DNA of 22,864 bases. It comes from JANQUM01 sp047630355 (lineage in GTDB: Bacteria; Bacteroidota; Bacteroidia; Cytophagales; Spirosomataceae). The notes beneath the pieces are model-generated. The model did no database searches. It saw only the letters and a list, made by a program, of their open reading frames with translations, and was not told the DNA's origin. Shown here piece after piece: positions 14,476 through 22,337 of the stretch (positions are counted from its first letter, which is position 1; every line of letters begins with the position of its first letter). The position numbers and the translations under genes are program-made. The stretch lies in contig JBLHXN010000054.1 in NCBI GenBank assembly GCA_047630355.1, forward strand, positions 1 through 22,864, written 5' to 3'.

Positions 14476-15561
14476 ATGCTAAAGAATACCATTGCCCGGG
14501 AATACCACCGTCAGAGTGCGGGAATGTACCTTCTTATTTTACTAGCGGCATTCGGATTTGTTCGTGGGGAAGAACACGTTCAGTTAGCCTCGCTCATTAT
14601 GAGTCGGATGGAGCTTTTAATAATGGTCATTATTACGTGGGGACTTCACGTACTTAAAACGTCTCTGTTCTTCGTGAAAATAATGCAACAACCCAGCTAC
14701 GAGTTTCTGTTTGACGTAGCTTTGTTACCCAAAAAGAAAAAATGGACAAAGTTGGTATCGTTACAAATCAGTTTGAATGCCATCTTTCTTTCTTACGCCA
14801 CATTTATGTTGCTCATCGGTATTCGCCAGGGAGACTGGGCAAGTGCGGGTATTTTGATTGTCGCAAACCTTATATATGTAATGTTACCGGTTTTGTGGAA
14901 ACATAAATCATTGCAATATCCCGCTGCGTTTAATCATAAAATAACCTTTCTCGACTTTCGGTTTCCGCAGTTACCGTTGTCAAAGTGGCTGTTCTTCCCC
15001 CTATTTCTATTAAATAAAGAACCTGTTTACCTGATTCTTCAAAAGCTTTTTGCGGCAGTTATGATTGCGGGAATGGCTTACTTTTACCCCACAGATGATT
15101 ACGACGAACGCTTGCTAAAACTTGGCTTGTTCTTAGTAGCGAGCGGTTACTTTACCTTGACACAGCACTTTACAAATTACTACAATAGCGGGCTGCTTTT
15201 TACTCGTAATTTACCCATAGGTATTGAGCGTATCTTCGCAGGATATATTGTGAATGGAGTTCTATTTACATTGCCAGAGCTTCTACTCTTCGTTAGCTAC
15301 TTACCAGATAATATAAGCCCTTTCGTCATTCTTGACGTGTACATTTATATAATTGCTGCGGCAGTATTTTGGCAAACTACTACGTTCTGGATTGATATGC
15401 AGAATACCCGTTTACACTTATTTTTATTTATCGGACACATCACATTAGTGATAATCCTGATGTTTAAAATACCGTTAGTATTACTTGCCGCCGCATTGCT
15501 ACTAATTAGTTTTTGGCAATTTAGGAGGCACTATTATAATTTTGAAACTGCTGAAGATTAG
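14476..15561 (+). CDS. ABC transporter permease-like polytopic membrane protein
   Basis: A 361-residue integral membrane protein with eight or more hydrophobic segments, for example YLLILLAAFGFV, LLIMVIITWGLHVL, AGILIVANLIYVMLPVL, FPLFLLNKE, LFLVASGYFTL, GVLFTLPELLLFV, VYIYIIAAAVFW and the closing pair LFLFIGHITLVIILMFKIPL / VLLAAALLLISFW. A basic loop (LLPKKKKWTKLV) sits after the second segment. No catalytic motif is visible. Its position 2 nt behind the ABC ATPase gene identifies it as the likely permease. It does not closely match a named permease family that I recognise. It ends 59 nt before the next start, with a promoter-like TACCTTTG in between. Confidence 0.78.
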   Translation: MLKNTIAREYHRQSAGMYLLILLAAFGFVRGEEHVQLASLIMSRMELLIMVIITWGLHVLKTSLFFVKIMQQPSYEFLFDVALLPKKKKWTKLVSLQISLNAIFLSYATFMLLIGIRQGDWASAGILIVANLIYVMLPVLWKHKSLQYPAAFNHKITFLDFRFPQLPLSKWLFFPLFLLNKEPVYLILQKLFAAVMIAGMAYFYPTDDYDERLLKLGLFLVASGYFTLTQHFTNYYNSGLLFTRNLPIGIERIFAGYIVNGVLFTLPELLLFVSYLPDNISPFVILDVYIYIIAAAVFWQTTTFWIDMQNTRLHLFLFIGHITLVIILMFKIPLVLLAAALLLISFWQFRRHYYNFETAED

Positions 15562-15585
15562 AAAACTTCGCTCGACTTTTTCACT

Positions 15586-15593
15586 TACCTTTG
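15586..15593 (+). promoter_or_regulatory. Candidate -7 box for the small exported protein gene
   Basis: TACCTTTG matches TAnnTTTG exactly and lies 27 nt before the chosen ATG at 15621. No good -33 TTTG is seen at the expected distance, so the call is tentative. It overlaps an alternative upstream TTG start at 15591, which argues against that longer frame. Confidence 0.4.
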
Positions 15594-15620
15594 AGTCTGA
15601 ATTCAAAACCTAATCCACAG

Positions 15621-16064
15621 ATGAAAAAAACGTTACTGACTTTACTACTTCTTACAGCATTTTCTACCGCTTTCTCGCAAGGTTTTGCTTATTATCCTTT
15701 CAGTTCTGTATTTTCGTTTAGTTCTAATCCAACCCGCACTATTTGGGTAGATTCCCGTTTTCAAACAAATTCTTACTTCTCGTCTTTGAGTACAGAAGTA
15801 GCGTTGATGGCAAATTTCAACGATAACCCCAAAGCACGTTTTTACGGCGGATTATCAACCAGGTTCAACTTTCTAGTTTTGGTGAATGATTACCGTGCCG
15901 AAGTATTGGAAGGCTACGGATTACACGCCGGAATACGTTCTGAGCCGTTTGCAAAGCTACCACGGTTACAATTAGCTTTTGAAATATCGCCGTACGTGCA
16001 GAAAGACTTCGAAATCGGATTGATGCGTTCTTATTTGGGAATTGCTTATTACGTAGGAAGATAG
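15621..16064 (+). CDS. Small exported protein, probable outer-membrane beta-barrel-like
   Basis: A 147-residue protein with a clear signal peptide (MKKTLLTLLLLTAFSTAFSQ, cleavage after FSQ typical of Bacteroidota). The mature part alternates aromatic strand-like stretches (FAYYPFSSVFSFSS, TIWVDSRFQTNSYFSSLSTE, ARFYGGLSTRFNFLVLVN, LQLAFEISPYV, RSYLGIAYYVGR) and ends in a strand with an aromatic-rich terminus, consistent with a small outer-membrane barrel. No specific family is recognised. The ATG at 15621 is preferred over the TTG at 15591 because the signal peptide begins there. It follows the ABC permease gene on the same strand but may have its own promoter. Its last 16 nt overlap the convergent moeB-like gene. 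Confidence 0.75.
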   Translation: MKKTLLTLLLLTAFSTAFSQGFAYYPFSSVFSFSSNPTRTIWVDSRFQTNSYFSSLSTEVALMANFNDNPKARFYGGLSTRFNFLVLVNDYRAEVLEGYGLHAGIRSEPFAKLPRLQLAFEISPYVQKDFEIGLMRSYLGIAYYVGR

Positions 16065-17134
16065 CCCTGAGGAACGGCATTCATGCCCCCCGCTAAATTT
16101 ATCAAATTCGTAAATCCGTAGGCTTCATTCAGTAACTGAATTGCTTTCCGGCTGCGACTTCCCGCTTGACAATGTACGATTACGGGTTTCGTTCGTGAAA
16201 TTTTTTCAGCGTAAACTGATAAACTTGTTAGCGGCATACTTTCGCCGTTTATATTACCCAAAGCATATTCGTGAGTTTCCCGCACATCAACGAGTTGAAA
16301 ATCTCTGTTCTCTTTTTTCCATCGGATAAATTCATCGAAATCAATTTCTTTTAATTCACTTATCACTTCTTTAACTCCGCAAAATTCTTCGTAATCAATT
16401 AGTTGCGTAATTTTTGGAGAATCAGGAACCGGTCGGACTTTAATAGTGCGGGATTGTCCGCTGAGAGCATCAATCAACATTAATCTATTTACCAATAAAT
16501 CTCCTAAACCCGTTAGCAACTTAATCGTTTCTAGTGTCTGATAGCTTCCAATAAGACCAGCCATAACACCCAAAACTCCCGCTTCAGCACAATTGGGAGC
16601 CATTTCTGGCGGCGGCGGACTCGGAAAAATATCGCGATAAGTTGCACTTCCGTTTACGTTTAGTACCGCCACTTGTCCTTCAAAACGATGAATCGCCCCG
16701 AAAACAAACGGTTTATTTAATAAAACGCAGGCGTCGTTTATAAGATAACGAGTCGGGAAATTATCTGTGGCATCTACTATTACATCAAACTGATTTATTA
16801 TTTGTAACGCGTTTTCACTGTTCAATCGCTCGTTAAAGAGTTGAAAATTTACGTCTGGATTTAAGGCTTTTAGGCGTTGTTCTGCTTGCGTAATCTTTGG
16901 TTTTCCAATTTCATCGGAAGTAAATAAAATTTGTCGTTGCAAATTGCTCAACGAGACCACATCGTCCTCCACAATTCCGATTGTTCCAACACCCGCTGCC
17001 GTTAGATAATACAAAACGGGACTGCCCAAACCGCCCGCACCAACCACCAATACTTTTGCATCCAGTAATTTTTGCTGCCCTGCTTCGCCAAATTCTGGCA
17101 TAAGAAGCTGTCGGCTGTAACGCTGTTTATTCAT
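16049..17134 (-). CDS. moeB: E1-like adenylyltransferase (MoeB/ThiF/HesA) with C-terminal rhodanese domain
   Basis: A 361-residue protein. Residues 1-245 are the ThiF/MoeB fold: RYSRQLLMPEFGEAGQQKL, nucleotide loop GAGGLGS (32-38), NLQRQ with the catalytic Arg67, DATDN (121-125), and FPSPPPPEMAPNCAEAGVLG with Cys182. Residues about 265-361 are a rhodanese domain (LVDVRETHEYALGNI) with active loop CQAGSRS, Cys322 intact. Such fusions adenylate the C-terminal Gly of a sulfur-carrier protein (MoaD, ThiS or a relative) and can pass on persulfide sulfur. The CxxC pairs that bind zinc in E. coli MoeB are absent. No moa or thi genes are adjacent, so the partner, and whether the job is molybdopterin, thiamine or tRNA thiolation, is open. 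The symbol is a family-level guess. Confidence 0.87.
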   Translation of the reverse strand: MNKQRYSRQLLMPEFGEAGQQKLLDAKVLVVGAGGLGSPVLYYLTAAGVGTIGIVEDDVVSLSNLQRQILFTSDEIGKPKITQAEQRLKALNPDVNFQLFNERLNSENALQIINQFDVIVDATDNFPTRYLINDACVLLNKPFVFGAIHRFEGQVAVLNVNGSATYRDIFPSPPPPEMAPNCAEAGVLGVMAGLIGSYQTLETIKLLTGLGDLLVNRLMLIDALSGQSRTIKVRPVPDSPKITQLIDYEEFCGVKEVISELKEIDFDEFIRWKKENRDFQLVDVRETHEYALGNINGESMPLTSLSVYAEKISRTKPVIVHCQAGSRSRKAIQLLNEAYGFTNLINLAGGMNAVPQGYLPT

Positions 17135-17252
17135 AATTTCATCAAAATATTTGACCTGCCTGTATATCTATCAACATAGTTTCAACAAAAAAAGATAACT
17201 TGCTCCAATAATTCAATCGCCGTTTCCTTTCGTTAACCCATTCTTAAACACC

Positions 17253-19025
17253 ATGCGTCTAACCCTTTCCGTTTTACTAAGTTTCGTACTCATTGTTTCT
17301 TGTAAAACTAATCCTAAATCTACCGAAAAAGTAGGCAATGGTCTGTTTTCCTTATTTGTCGAAGATTCGAACATTGAACCGTTTTTCTCAGATCGGGAAG
17401 GCGTGGTGGCAAAGAATGGTATGGTAGCCTCTGCTCACCCGGAAGCTTCCAAGGTAGGTGTAGAAATTATGAAAAAGGGCGGCAACGCTATTGATGCCGC
17501 AGTTGCCACACATTTTGCCTTGGTAGTAGTGCATCCATTTGCCGGAAATTTGGGCGGCGGCGGCTTTGCGGTAGTCCGTACAAAAGACGGAAAAGCCTAC
17601 TCGCTTGATTTTCGGGAAAAAGCTCCCTTGGCAGCTGATCGGGATATGTACCTCGACGAAGATGGAAACGTAATTGAAGGCTTGAGCACGTTGGGACATT
17701 TGGCAAGTGGCGTTCCCGGCTCCGTGGACGGCATGGTAGAATTACACGAAAAATTTGGGTCGCTGTTGTGGCAAACACTTTTACAACCTGCCATTGATTT
17801 AGCAGAGAAAGGTGTAATTCTGACCGAACGGGAAGCATTGGGTTTGAAAAATTATAAGAAAACATTTCAAGAAGTAAACGGAGCAAACACTCCCTATTTC
17901 ATGAAACCTGACGGAAGCGATTGGGCGACGGGCGATAATATTATTCAAGCGGATTTGGGTAAAACGCTACGCTTAATTCAGAAGGAAGGAAGAGAAGGCT
18001 TTTACGCCGGAAAAGTAGCCGACCAACTTGTTGCAGAAATGGAAAAAGGTGGCGGAATTATCACACATCAAGACTTACAAAAGTATAAATCTGCTTGGCG
18101 GACGCCCTTAGTAGCAGGTTATAAAAAAAATCACACCATTATTTCTATGCCGCCATCTTCAAGTGGTGGAGTTGCACTAATGCAGTTGATGCGGTTCATT
18201 GAACCATATCCAATCGGGGAATGGGGTTGGCACAGTGATTCTACGGCACAAGTTATGATTGAAGCCGAACGCCGCGTTTACGCCGACCGAGCGAAGTGGC
18301 TGGGAGATCAGGACTTCGTGAAAGTACCCGTGCAGGGATTAATCAGCCGTAGCTATTTGGAAAAGAGATGGAAAGACTTCAGTTTCGAAAAAGCGACAGA
18401 TAGTAAAGATATTGATGGCGGAAACGTACCGGGCTACGAATCTGACGAAACCACACATTACTCCGTGGTTGACAAAGAAGGAAACGCCGTCTCTATTACC
18501 ACTACGCTGAACGGAGCCTTCGGAAGTAAGGTAATTGTGGACGGAGCAGGATTTCTGATGAACAATGAAATGGACGATTTCAGTGTCAAAGCGGGCGTTC
18601 CGAATATGTTCGGTTTGATTGGGAATAAAGCCAACGAAATTCAGCCTGAGAAGCGAATGCTTTCCTCTATGACTCCAACAATTGTGGAAAAAGACGGTAA
18701 GTTTTTGATGGCGGTTGGGACGCCCGGCGGTTCGACGATTATTACTTCGGTTTTCCAGACAATCGTGAATGTTGTGGAACATAAAATGAACATGCAACAA
18801 TCTGTAAACGCTCTGAAATTCCATCACCAATGGCTGCCCGATCGTATCGTTTACGAACGCGGTGCATTCACCGACAAAACGCTACAAAACTTACTTAAAA
18901 AAGGCTACAAAATGGAAGCCATGAAAGGAACACTCGGACGTATGGATTGCGTGATGCTCCTCCCCGACGGGCGATTGCTTGGAGCCTCAGATCCACGTTC
19001 AGATAATACGAGTGTGGGATATTGA
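17253..19025 (+). CDS. ggt: Gamma-glutamyltransferase, lipoprotein form
   Basis: A 590-residue precursor of an Ntn hydrolase. MRLTLSVLLSFVLIVSC gives a lipobox with Cys17, so the enzyme is probably anchored in an envelope membrane. The large-subunit region has GMVASAHPEAS, GGNAIDAAVA, GNLGGGGF and DFREKAP (Arg121 for substrate binding). Autocleavage is expected before Thr400 in DETTHYSVVD, the nucleophile that becomes the small-subunit N-terminus. The small subunit has NNEMDDF, MLSSMTPT (Ser471, Ser472) and GTPGGSTIITSV. All catalytic parts are present, and the length is normal. It hydrolyses or transfers gamma-glutamyl groups of glutathione and related peptides outside the cytoplasm. The next gene, a glycosyltransferase, starts 15 nt downstream. 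Confidence 0.95.
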   Translation: MRLTLSVLLSFVLIVSCKTNPKSTEKVGNGLFSLFVEDSNIEPFFSDREGVVAKNGMVASAHPEASKVGVEIMKKGGNAIDAAVATHFALVVVHPFAGNLGGGGFAVVRTKDGKAYSLDFREKAPLAADRDMYLDEDGNVIEGLSTLGHLASGVPGSVDGMVELHEKFGSLLWQTLLQPAIDLAEKGVILTEREALGLKNYKKTFQEVNGANTPYFMKPDGSDWATGDNIIQADLGKTLRLIQKEGREGFYAGKVADQLVAEMEKGGGIITHQDLQKYKSAWRTPLVAGYKKNHTIISMPPSSSGGVALMQLMRFIEPYPIGEWGWHSDSTAQVMIEAERRVYADRAKWLGDQDFVKVPVQGLISRSYLEKRWKDFSFEKATDSKDIDGGNVPGYESDETTHYSVVDKEGNAVSITTTLNGAFGSKVIVDGAGFLMNNEMDDFSVKAGVPNMFGLIGNKANEIQPEKRMLSSMTPTIVEKDGKFLMAVGTPGGSTIITSVFQTIVNVVEHKMNMQQSVNALKFHHQWLPDRIVYERGAFTDKTLQNLLKKGYKMEAMKGTLGRMDCVMLLPDGRLLGASDPRSDNTSVGY

Positions 19026-19039
19026 ATTTGCGTCAGAAT

Positions 19040-20005
19040 ATGAATACCTCTCCTAATTTATCCATTATCATTGTTAATTACCGCGGCTGGCAACCGCTTA
19101 GCCGGTTATTGATAGCTTTGGAAGACATTGAGAAACAAGACTTACATCTCGAAATCATCGTGGTAGATAATTGCTCAAACGATGGTAAATGGGAATCATT
19201 CACAGAAAAGTTCAAGAAGCCAGTTTTTATCAAAAATTCGGGAAATCATGGTTTCGCTCACGGTTGTAATGTGGGTGCGAAAAACGCGACTTCATCGCTC
19301 CTCTTATTCCTGAACCCAGATACACTTCCGACGTTAAAAGCGTTAAACGAATTAGTTATGGCTTACCATAAATTGGATTTTGCTATTCTTTCCTGCCGTC
19401 AATCTTTGGGAGGAGAATACAAACCGTTAACTTTCCCAAAACTTAGTACACTTACGGGTTTGCAACGCTCGGTTTACAGATTAGTAAACAAGCGGGAAAT
19501 CGCAGAAAAAAACTGCGATGGAAATGGAATTGCCCGACCAGATTTTGTCATTGGTTCGATTGTGATGGTTAGCCGGGAATGGTACGATAAAATCGGAGGT
19601 TGGGACGAGCGATTCTGGATGTATTCGGAAGACGATGATTTCTCAAAACGTGTGCATGATTCAGGCGGAAAAATCGGACTTTTGTGCAATACGTACATTG
19701 AGCACGTTCACGGCGGAGCAAGCCGCATCAACGTACAAACTGAAGCCTTGACAAAAACGGAAGTCATGATTTCAAAACACGTTTACGTAGAAAAGCACTT
19801 TTCAAAAACAAGTGCGTTAATTGCTCACAAGTTACTTATTTTCAATAATTTACTATCAGCAATAGTCTTGGGAATTATTGGCATCCCGCTCTTTTTTATT
19901 CTAAAAATGCGAGTCCAAACGCTGATTATGGCTCGGCTTATTGCGTATTATGTCAAAGCTATTCTTCGGAGAACGTGGCGAAGTGAACGCTCCATTTTAG
20001 GTTAA
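19040..20005 (+). CDS. Family 2 glycosyltransferase (rhamnosyltransferase-like)
   Basis: From the ATG at 19040, 321 residues. The GT-A fold begins at LSIIIVNYRGWQPLSRLLIA, followed by IIVVDNCSNDGKW (42-44 VDN), NSGNHGFAHGCNVGAKNA, and FLNPDT, where NPD (92-94) stands at the metal/nucleotide site. FVIGSIVMVSREWYDKIGGW and FWMYSEDDDFSKRV supply the acceptor and catalytic acidic segments. The order and sequences match WbbL-like rhamnosyltransferases. A hydrophobic C-terminal segment (LLSAIVLGIIGIPLFFIL) probably associates it with the inner membrane. It likely adds a sugar to a surface glycan; donor unknown. The frame can be opened six codons earlier to a TTG overlapping the ggt stop, but the ATG is preferred. 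Its end overlaps the convergent acyltransferase gene by 9 nt. Confidence 0.88.
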   Translation: MNTSPNLSIIIVNYRGWQPLSRLLIALEDIEKQDLHLEIIVVDNCSNDGKWESFTEKFKKPVFIKNSGNHGFAHGCNVGAKNATSSLLLFLNPDTLPTLKALNELVMAYHKLDFAILSCRQSLGGEYKPLTFPKLSTLTGLQRSVYRLVNKREIAEKNCDGNGIARPDFVIGSIVMVSREWYDKIGGWDERFWMYSEDDDFSKRVHDSGGKIGLLCNTYIEHVHGGASRINVQTEALTKTEVMISKHVYVEKHFSKTSALIAHKLLIFNNLLSAIVLGIIGIPLFFILKMRVQTLIMARLIAYYVKAILRRTWRSERSILG

Positions 20006-20818
20006 AATAGCAATCAGAATTCCCCAATAAATGGGTAATGTAAATATCAGGAATGCAAAGTAAACTGAATCGGTGTGAACAGTACCCTTGGTTAATCTCT
20101 TAGCTATAAAACGGGTTAGCAAGTACCACGGAAAATTGACTACCCAACCAATGTAATATATCGGATTATCAAAGAAAGAGCCGGGCTTAAAATCCCAAGA
20201 TAATAAACCTTGTAACTTCTCTTTCACAACCTCATTGAAATCATGCAGAAATACTCCGCCAGACTTTTCTTCAAAATCTGATGGCAAGATTGCATCACCG
20301 AAGTGGATATTTGCCGTTTTTTCAATTTTGTCAAAATTACTGTACGTAAGTGCAACCGGAAAAACTGGCGTATCAATGCCCTCCGCCCAAGCAGATTGAA
20401 CCATTCGCCCCATTCCTTTTTTCAAAGGCAATAACTTTGTTTGATTTGTACAAAGACCTTCCACAAAAACCAATATTTGTTGGTCTTTCTTTAACAACCC
20501 CTGCACCTTATCGAAAGTACTGCCGTTTTTTGAAAGATTTTCCCGCCCTTCAGACATACGATAAATCGGCATTAACTTTATTGAAGTCATAAATCTTCTT
20601 GCCCAATCATTCTTAAAAGCGTCACCTCGTGACAAAGACCAAACCGGGCGATGAAACATGAGGCTTATAATCATTCCGTCTATAAATGAGTTGGGGTGCG
20701 TACCTGCCATGATAACGGGACCATTTTTTGGCATTTTCTCCAGACCAGTCGTATGGATACTCTTGATAAAAAACCGAATGATAAGTAGGCAGTAGGTATG
20801 TAGTATTCTGTAATTCAC
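19997..20818 (-). CDS. PlsC-like 1-acylglycerol-3-phosphate acyltransferase family protein
   Basis: A 273-residue membrane-associated acyltransferase. Motif I reads GTHPNSFIDG (His41, Asp47), an Hx5D spacing in place of the classical NHx4D but recurrent in Bacteroidota LPLAT-like proteins. Motif III is VFVEGL (FVEG, 118-121), and MPIYR with SRGDAFKNDW lies between. The C-terminus adds two hydrophobic segments (NFPWYLLTRFIAKRL and YFAFLIFTLPIYWGILIAIL), so the enzyme is membrane-embedded. It likely esterifies a lyso-lipid at the inner membrane; it may be a general PlsC or act on a special lipid. The start is a GTG at 20818 whose bases overlap the TGA of the upstream flippase-like gene (GTGA), showing translational coupling. 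The 3' end overlaps the convergent glycosyltransferase gene by 9 nt. Confidence 0.85.
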   Translation of the reverse strand: MNYRILHTYCLLIIRFFIKSIHTTGLEKMPKNGPVIMAGTHPNSFIDGMIISLMFHRPVWSLSRGDAFKNDWARRFMTSIKLMPIYRMSEGRENLSKNGSTFDKVQGLLKKDQQILVFVEGLCTNQTKLLPLKKGMGRMVQSAWAEGIDTPVFPVALTYSNFDKIEKTANIHFGDAILPSDFEEKSGGVFLHDFNEVVKEKLQGLLSWDFKPGSFFDNPIYYIGWVVNFPWYLLTRFIAKRLTKGTVHTDSVYFAFLIFTLPIYWGILIAILT

Positions 20819-21804
20819 GGTATGCTGCTATCAGTTTTTTTAACGGTGAAAGTTAGGATAAAAGCGATTAGACCAAAAAGTAATACAAACAAAACTCCCA
20901 TCATAGAATGCAGGAATGTAGCAAGTGTAATACCAATTTGGGCACTAATGCCGTATAAAGCTACAATTTTACCCACTAAAAAGTGATAACTTCCAATTCC
21001 TCCGATGGTTGGGGCTGCCATTCCGATAGTTCCCATAACTAAAATGGTCAAACCCGCTAAAGGCGATAGTCCGCTTGCCTCGGGTAAAGCAAAGCAAAGA
21101 GCATAAGTCATGCAATAATACATCACCCAAATTAAAACTGTATGTCCGACAAATGCCGCGGGATTCTTTAAATTCCGGATACTCGTGAAGCCACTCCAGA
21201 GCCCCACAACTATTGAACTAACCTTTTGATAGAAGGGAATTTGCTCGATTCTTTTTCGGTATCTTTTAAATAACAAAATGGCAAGAACAGCCACTAAAAG
21301 AACGCCCGAACCAAGGGCTAACAGTAATGCCGTATTATTAAATTTATCACCAACAAGCTCGAGGAAAAAGTCGCTAATTCGGTCAAACTCCAACAGTAAA
21401 TTAAGACCAATGAGAAACACCAATACTAAGACATCTAATAGTCGTTCGGCAATTACAGCTCCCAGCGATTTCTCAAAAGGTACGCCTTCTAATTTTTGCA
21501 ACGAACCGCAACGAGCCAATTCGCCCGCCCGTGGTAAAACCAAATTTACGGAGTAACCCATCAATACGGCAAGTAGTGTTTTATAGACCGAAGGGTTGTA
21601 ACCGATGGGTTGGAGCATCAATTTCCAGCGGTACGCTCGGCTCCAATGGGCTATCAACGCCAAAACTCCAGATAGAGCGACCCAACGGTAATCAGCTTCC
21701 GAGAACTTTAAAAGAAGAGCACTTAAATTAATGTCTTTAAAGACGAACCAGAGTAAAGCTCCCGCAATAGCTAAAGAGATAAGATATTGGAGAGCTTTTT
21801 TCAT
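20815..21804 (-). CDS. UPF0104 / lysylphosphatidylglycerol synthase TM-domain (flippase-like) protein
   Basis: A 329-residue integral membrane protein of the YbhN/UPF0104 type (flippase-like domain of MprF/AglD). Recognisable blocks are ALIAHWSRAYRWKLMLQPIG, LLAVLMGYSVNLVLPRAGEL ending in AR, and SLGAVIAERLLDVLVL, then several hydrophobic helices and PTIGGIGSYHFLVGKIVALY near the end. There is no soluble synthase domain, so the protein is not a full MprF. Family members are thought to move lipids or lipid-linked molecules across the inner membrane; the substrate is unknown. The ATG at 21804 gives a basic start (MKKALQYL). It lies 94 nt after panD and overlaps the PlsC-like gene by 4 nt; the order panD-UPF0104 is one I recall from many Bacteroidota. 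Confidence 0.87.
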   Translation of the reverse strand: MKKALQYLISLAIAGALLWFVFKDINLSALLLKFSEADYRWVALSGVLALIAHWSRAYRWKLMLQPIGYNPSVYKTLLAVLMGYSVNLVLPRAGELARCGSLQKLEGVPFEKSLGAVIAERLLDVLVLVFLIGLNLLLEFDRISDFFLELVGDKFNNTALLLALGSGVLLVAVLAILLFKRYRKRIEQIPFYQKVSSIVVGLWSGFTSIRNLKNPAAFVGHTVLIWVMYYCMTYALCFALPEASGLSPLAGLTILVMGTIGMAAPTIGGIGSYHFLVGKIVALYGISAQIGITLATFLHSMMGVLFVLLFGLIAFILTFTVKKTDSSIP

Positions 21805-21898
21805 CCAGATGATATGGTCTTATAGGTTGTGGTAAAGGTTCTGACGTTATCAACAATTGGCATTTTAAACCAACATCTAAAATTAAATATCAAGTATC

Positions 21899-22249
21899 TT
21901 ATCTAACCACCTGATTATTCTCGTCAGGGAAAACAACGACAGGCTGGTGTTCGGCAGATTCTTCGGGAGTCATCCAGGCGTAAGAAATAATGATGACTAT
22001 ATCTCCAGGTTGTGCCTTACGGGCAGCGGCTCCGTTCAGGCAGATAATACCCGAACCTCGTTTGCCTTTGATAGCGTAGGTTTCTAAACGCTCGCCATTG
22101 TTGTTGTTCACGATTTGCACCCGCTCGTTTTCTCTTATTCCGGCGGCTTCCAACAAGTTTTCGTCAATGGTTACACTTCCAACGTAGTTCAATTCAGACT
22201 GTGTTACTTTAACACGATGAATTTTCGATTTAAAAACATTAATTAACAT
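21899..22249 (-). CDS. panD: Aspartate 1-decarboxylase proenzyme
   Basis: The 116-residue proenzyme begins MLINVFKSKIHRVKVTQSEL. The self-cleavage site is Gly24-Ser25 in NYVGSVTID; Ser25 becomes the pyruvoyl cofactor. Lys9, Tyr22, Arg54, Thr57 and Tyr58 (NGERLETYAI) match the Escherichia coli active-site residues by position, and GSGIICLNGAAAR completes the fold. It makes beta-alanine from aspartate for pantothenate and CoA synthesis in the cytoplasm. The frame is open 14 codons further, but the ATG at 22249 starts the conserved sequence. Maturation may depend on an accessory factor in some bacteria; nothing here shows that. It lies between partial murF (88 nt upstream) and the flippase-like gene. 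The C-terminal tail (PVVVFPDENNQVVR) is normal. Confidence 0.97.
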   Translation of the reverse strand: MLINVFKSKIHRVKVTQSELNYVGSVTIDENLLEAAGIRENERVQIVNNNNGERLETYAIKGKRGSGIICLNGAAARKAQPGDIVIIISYAWMTPEESAEHQPVVVFPDENNQVVR

Positions 22250-22337
22250 TATAATTATTTTTTGCTGTAATGAAGGTGGGTAAAAATACAACTTCCGTCT
22301 AGGATTGCCTAATAAGTAGCACCGACGAGGCGATTGG

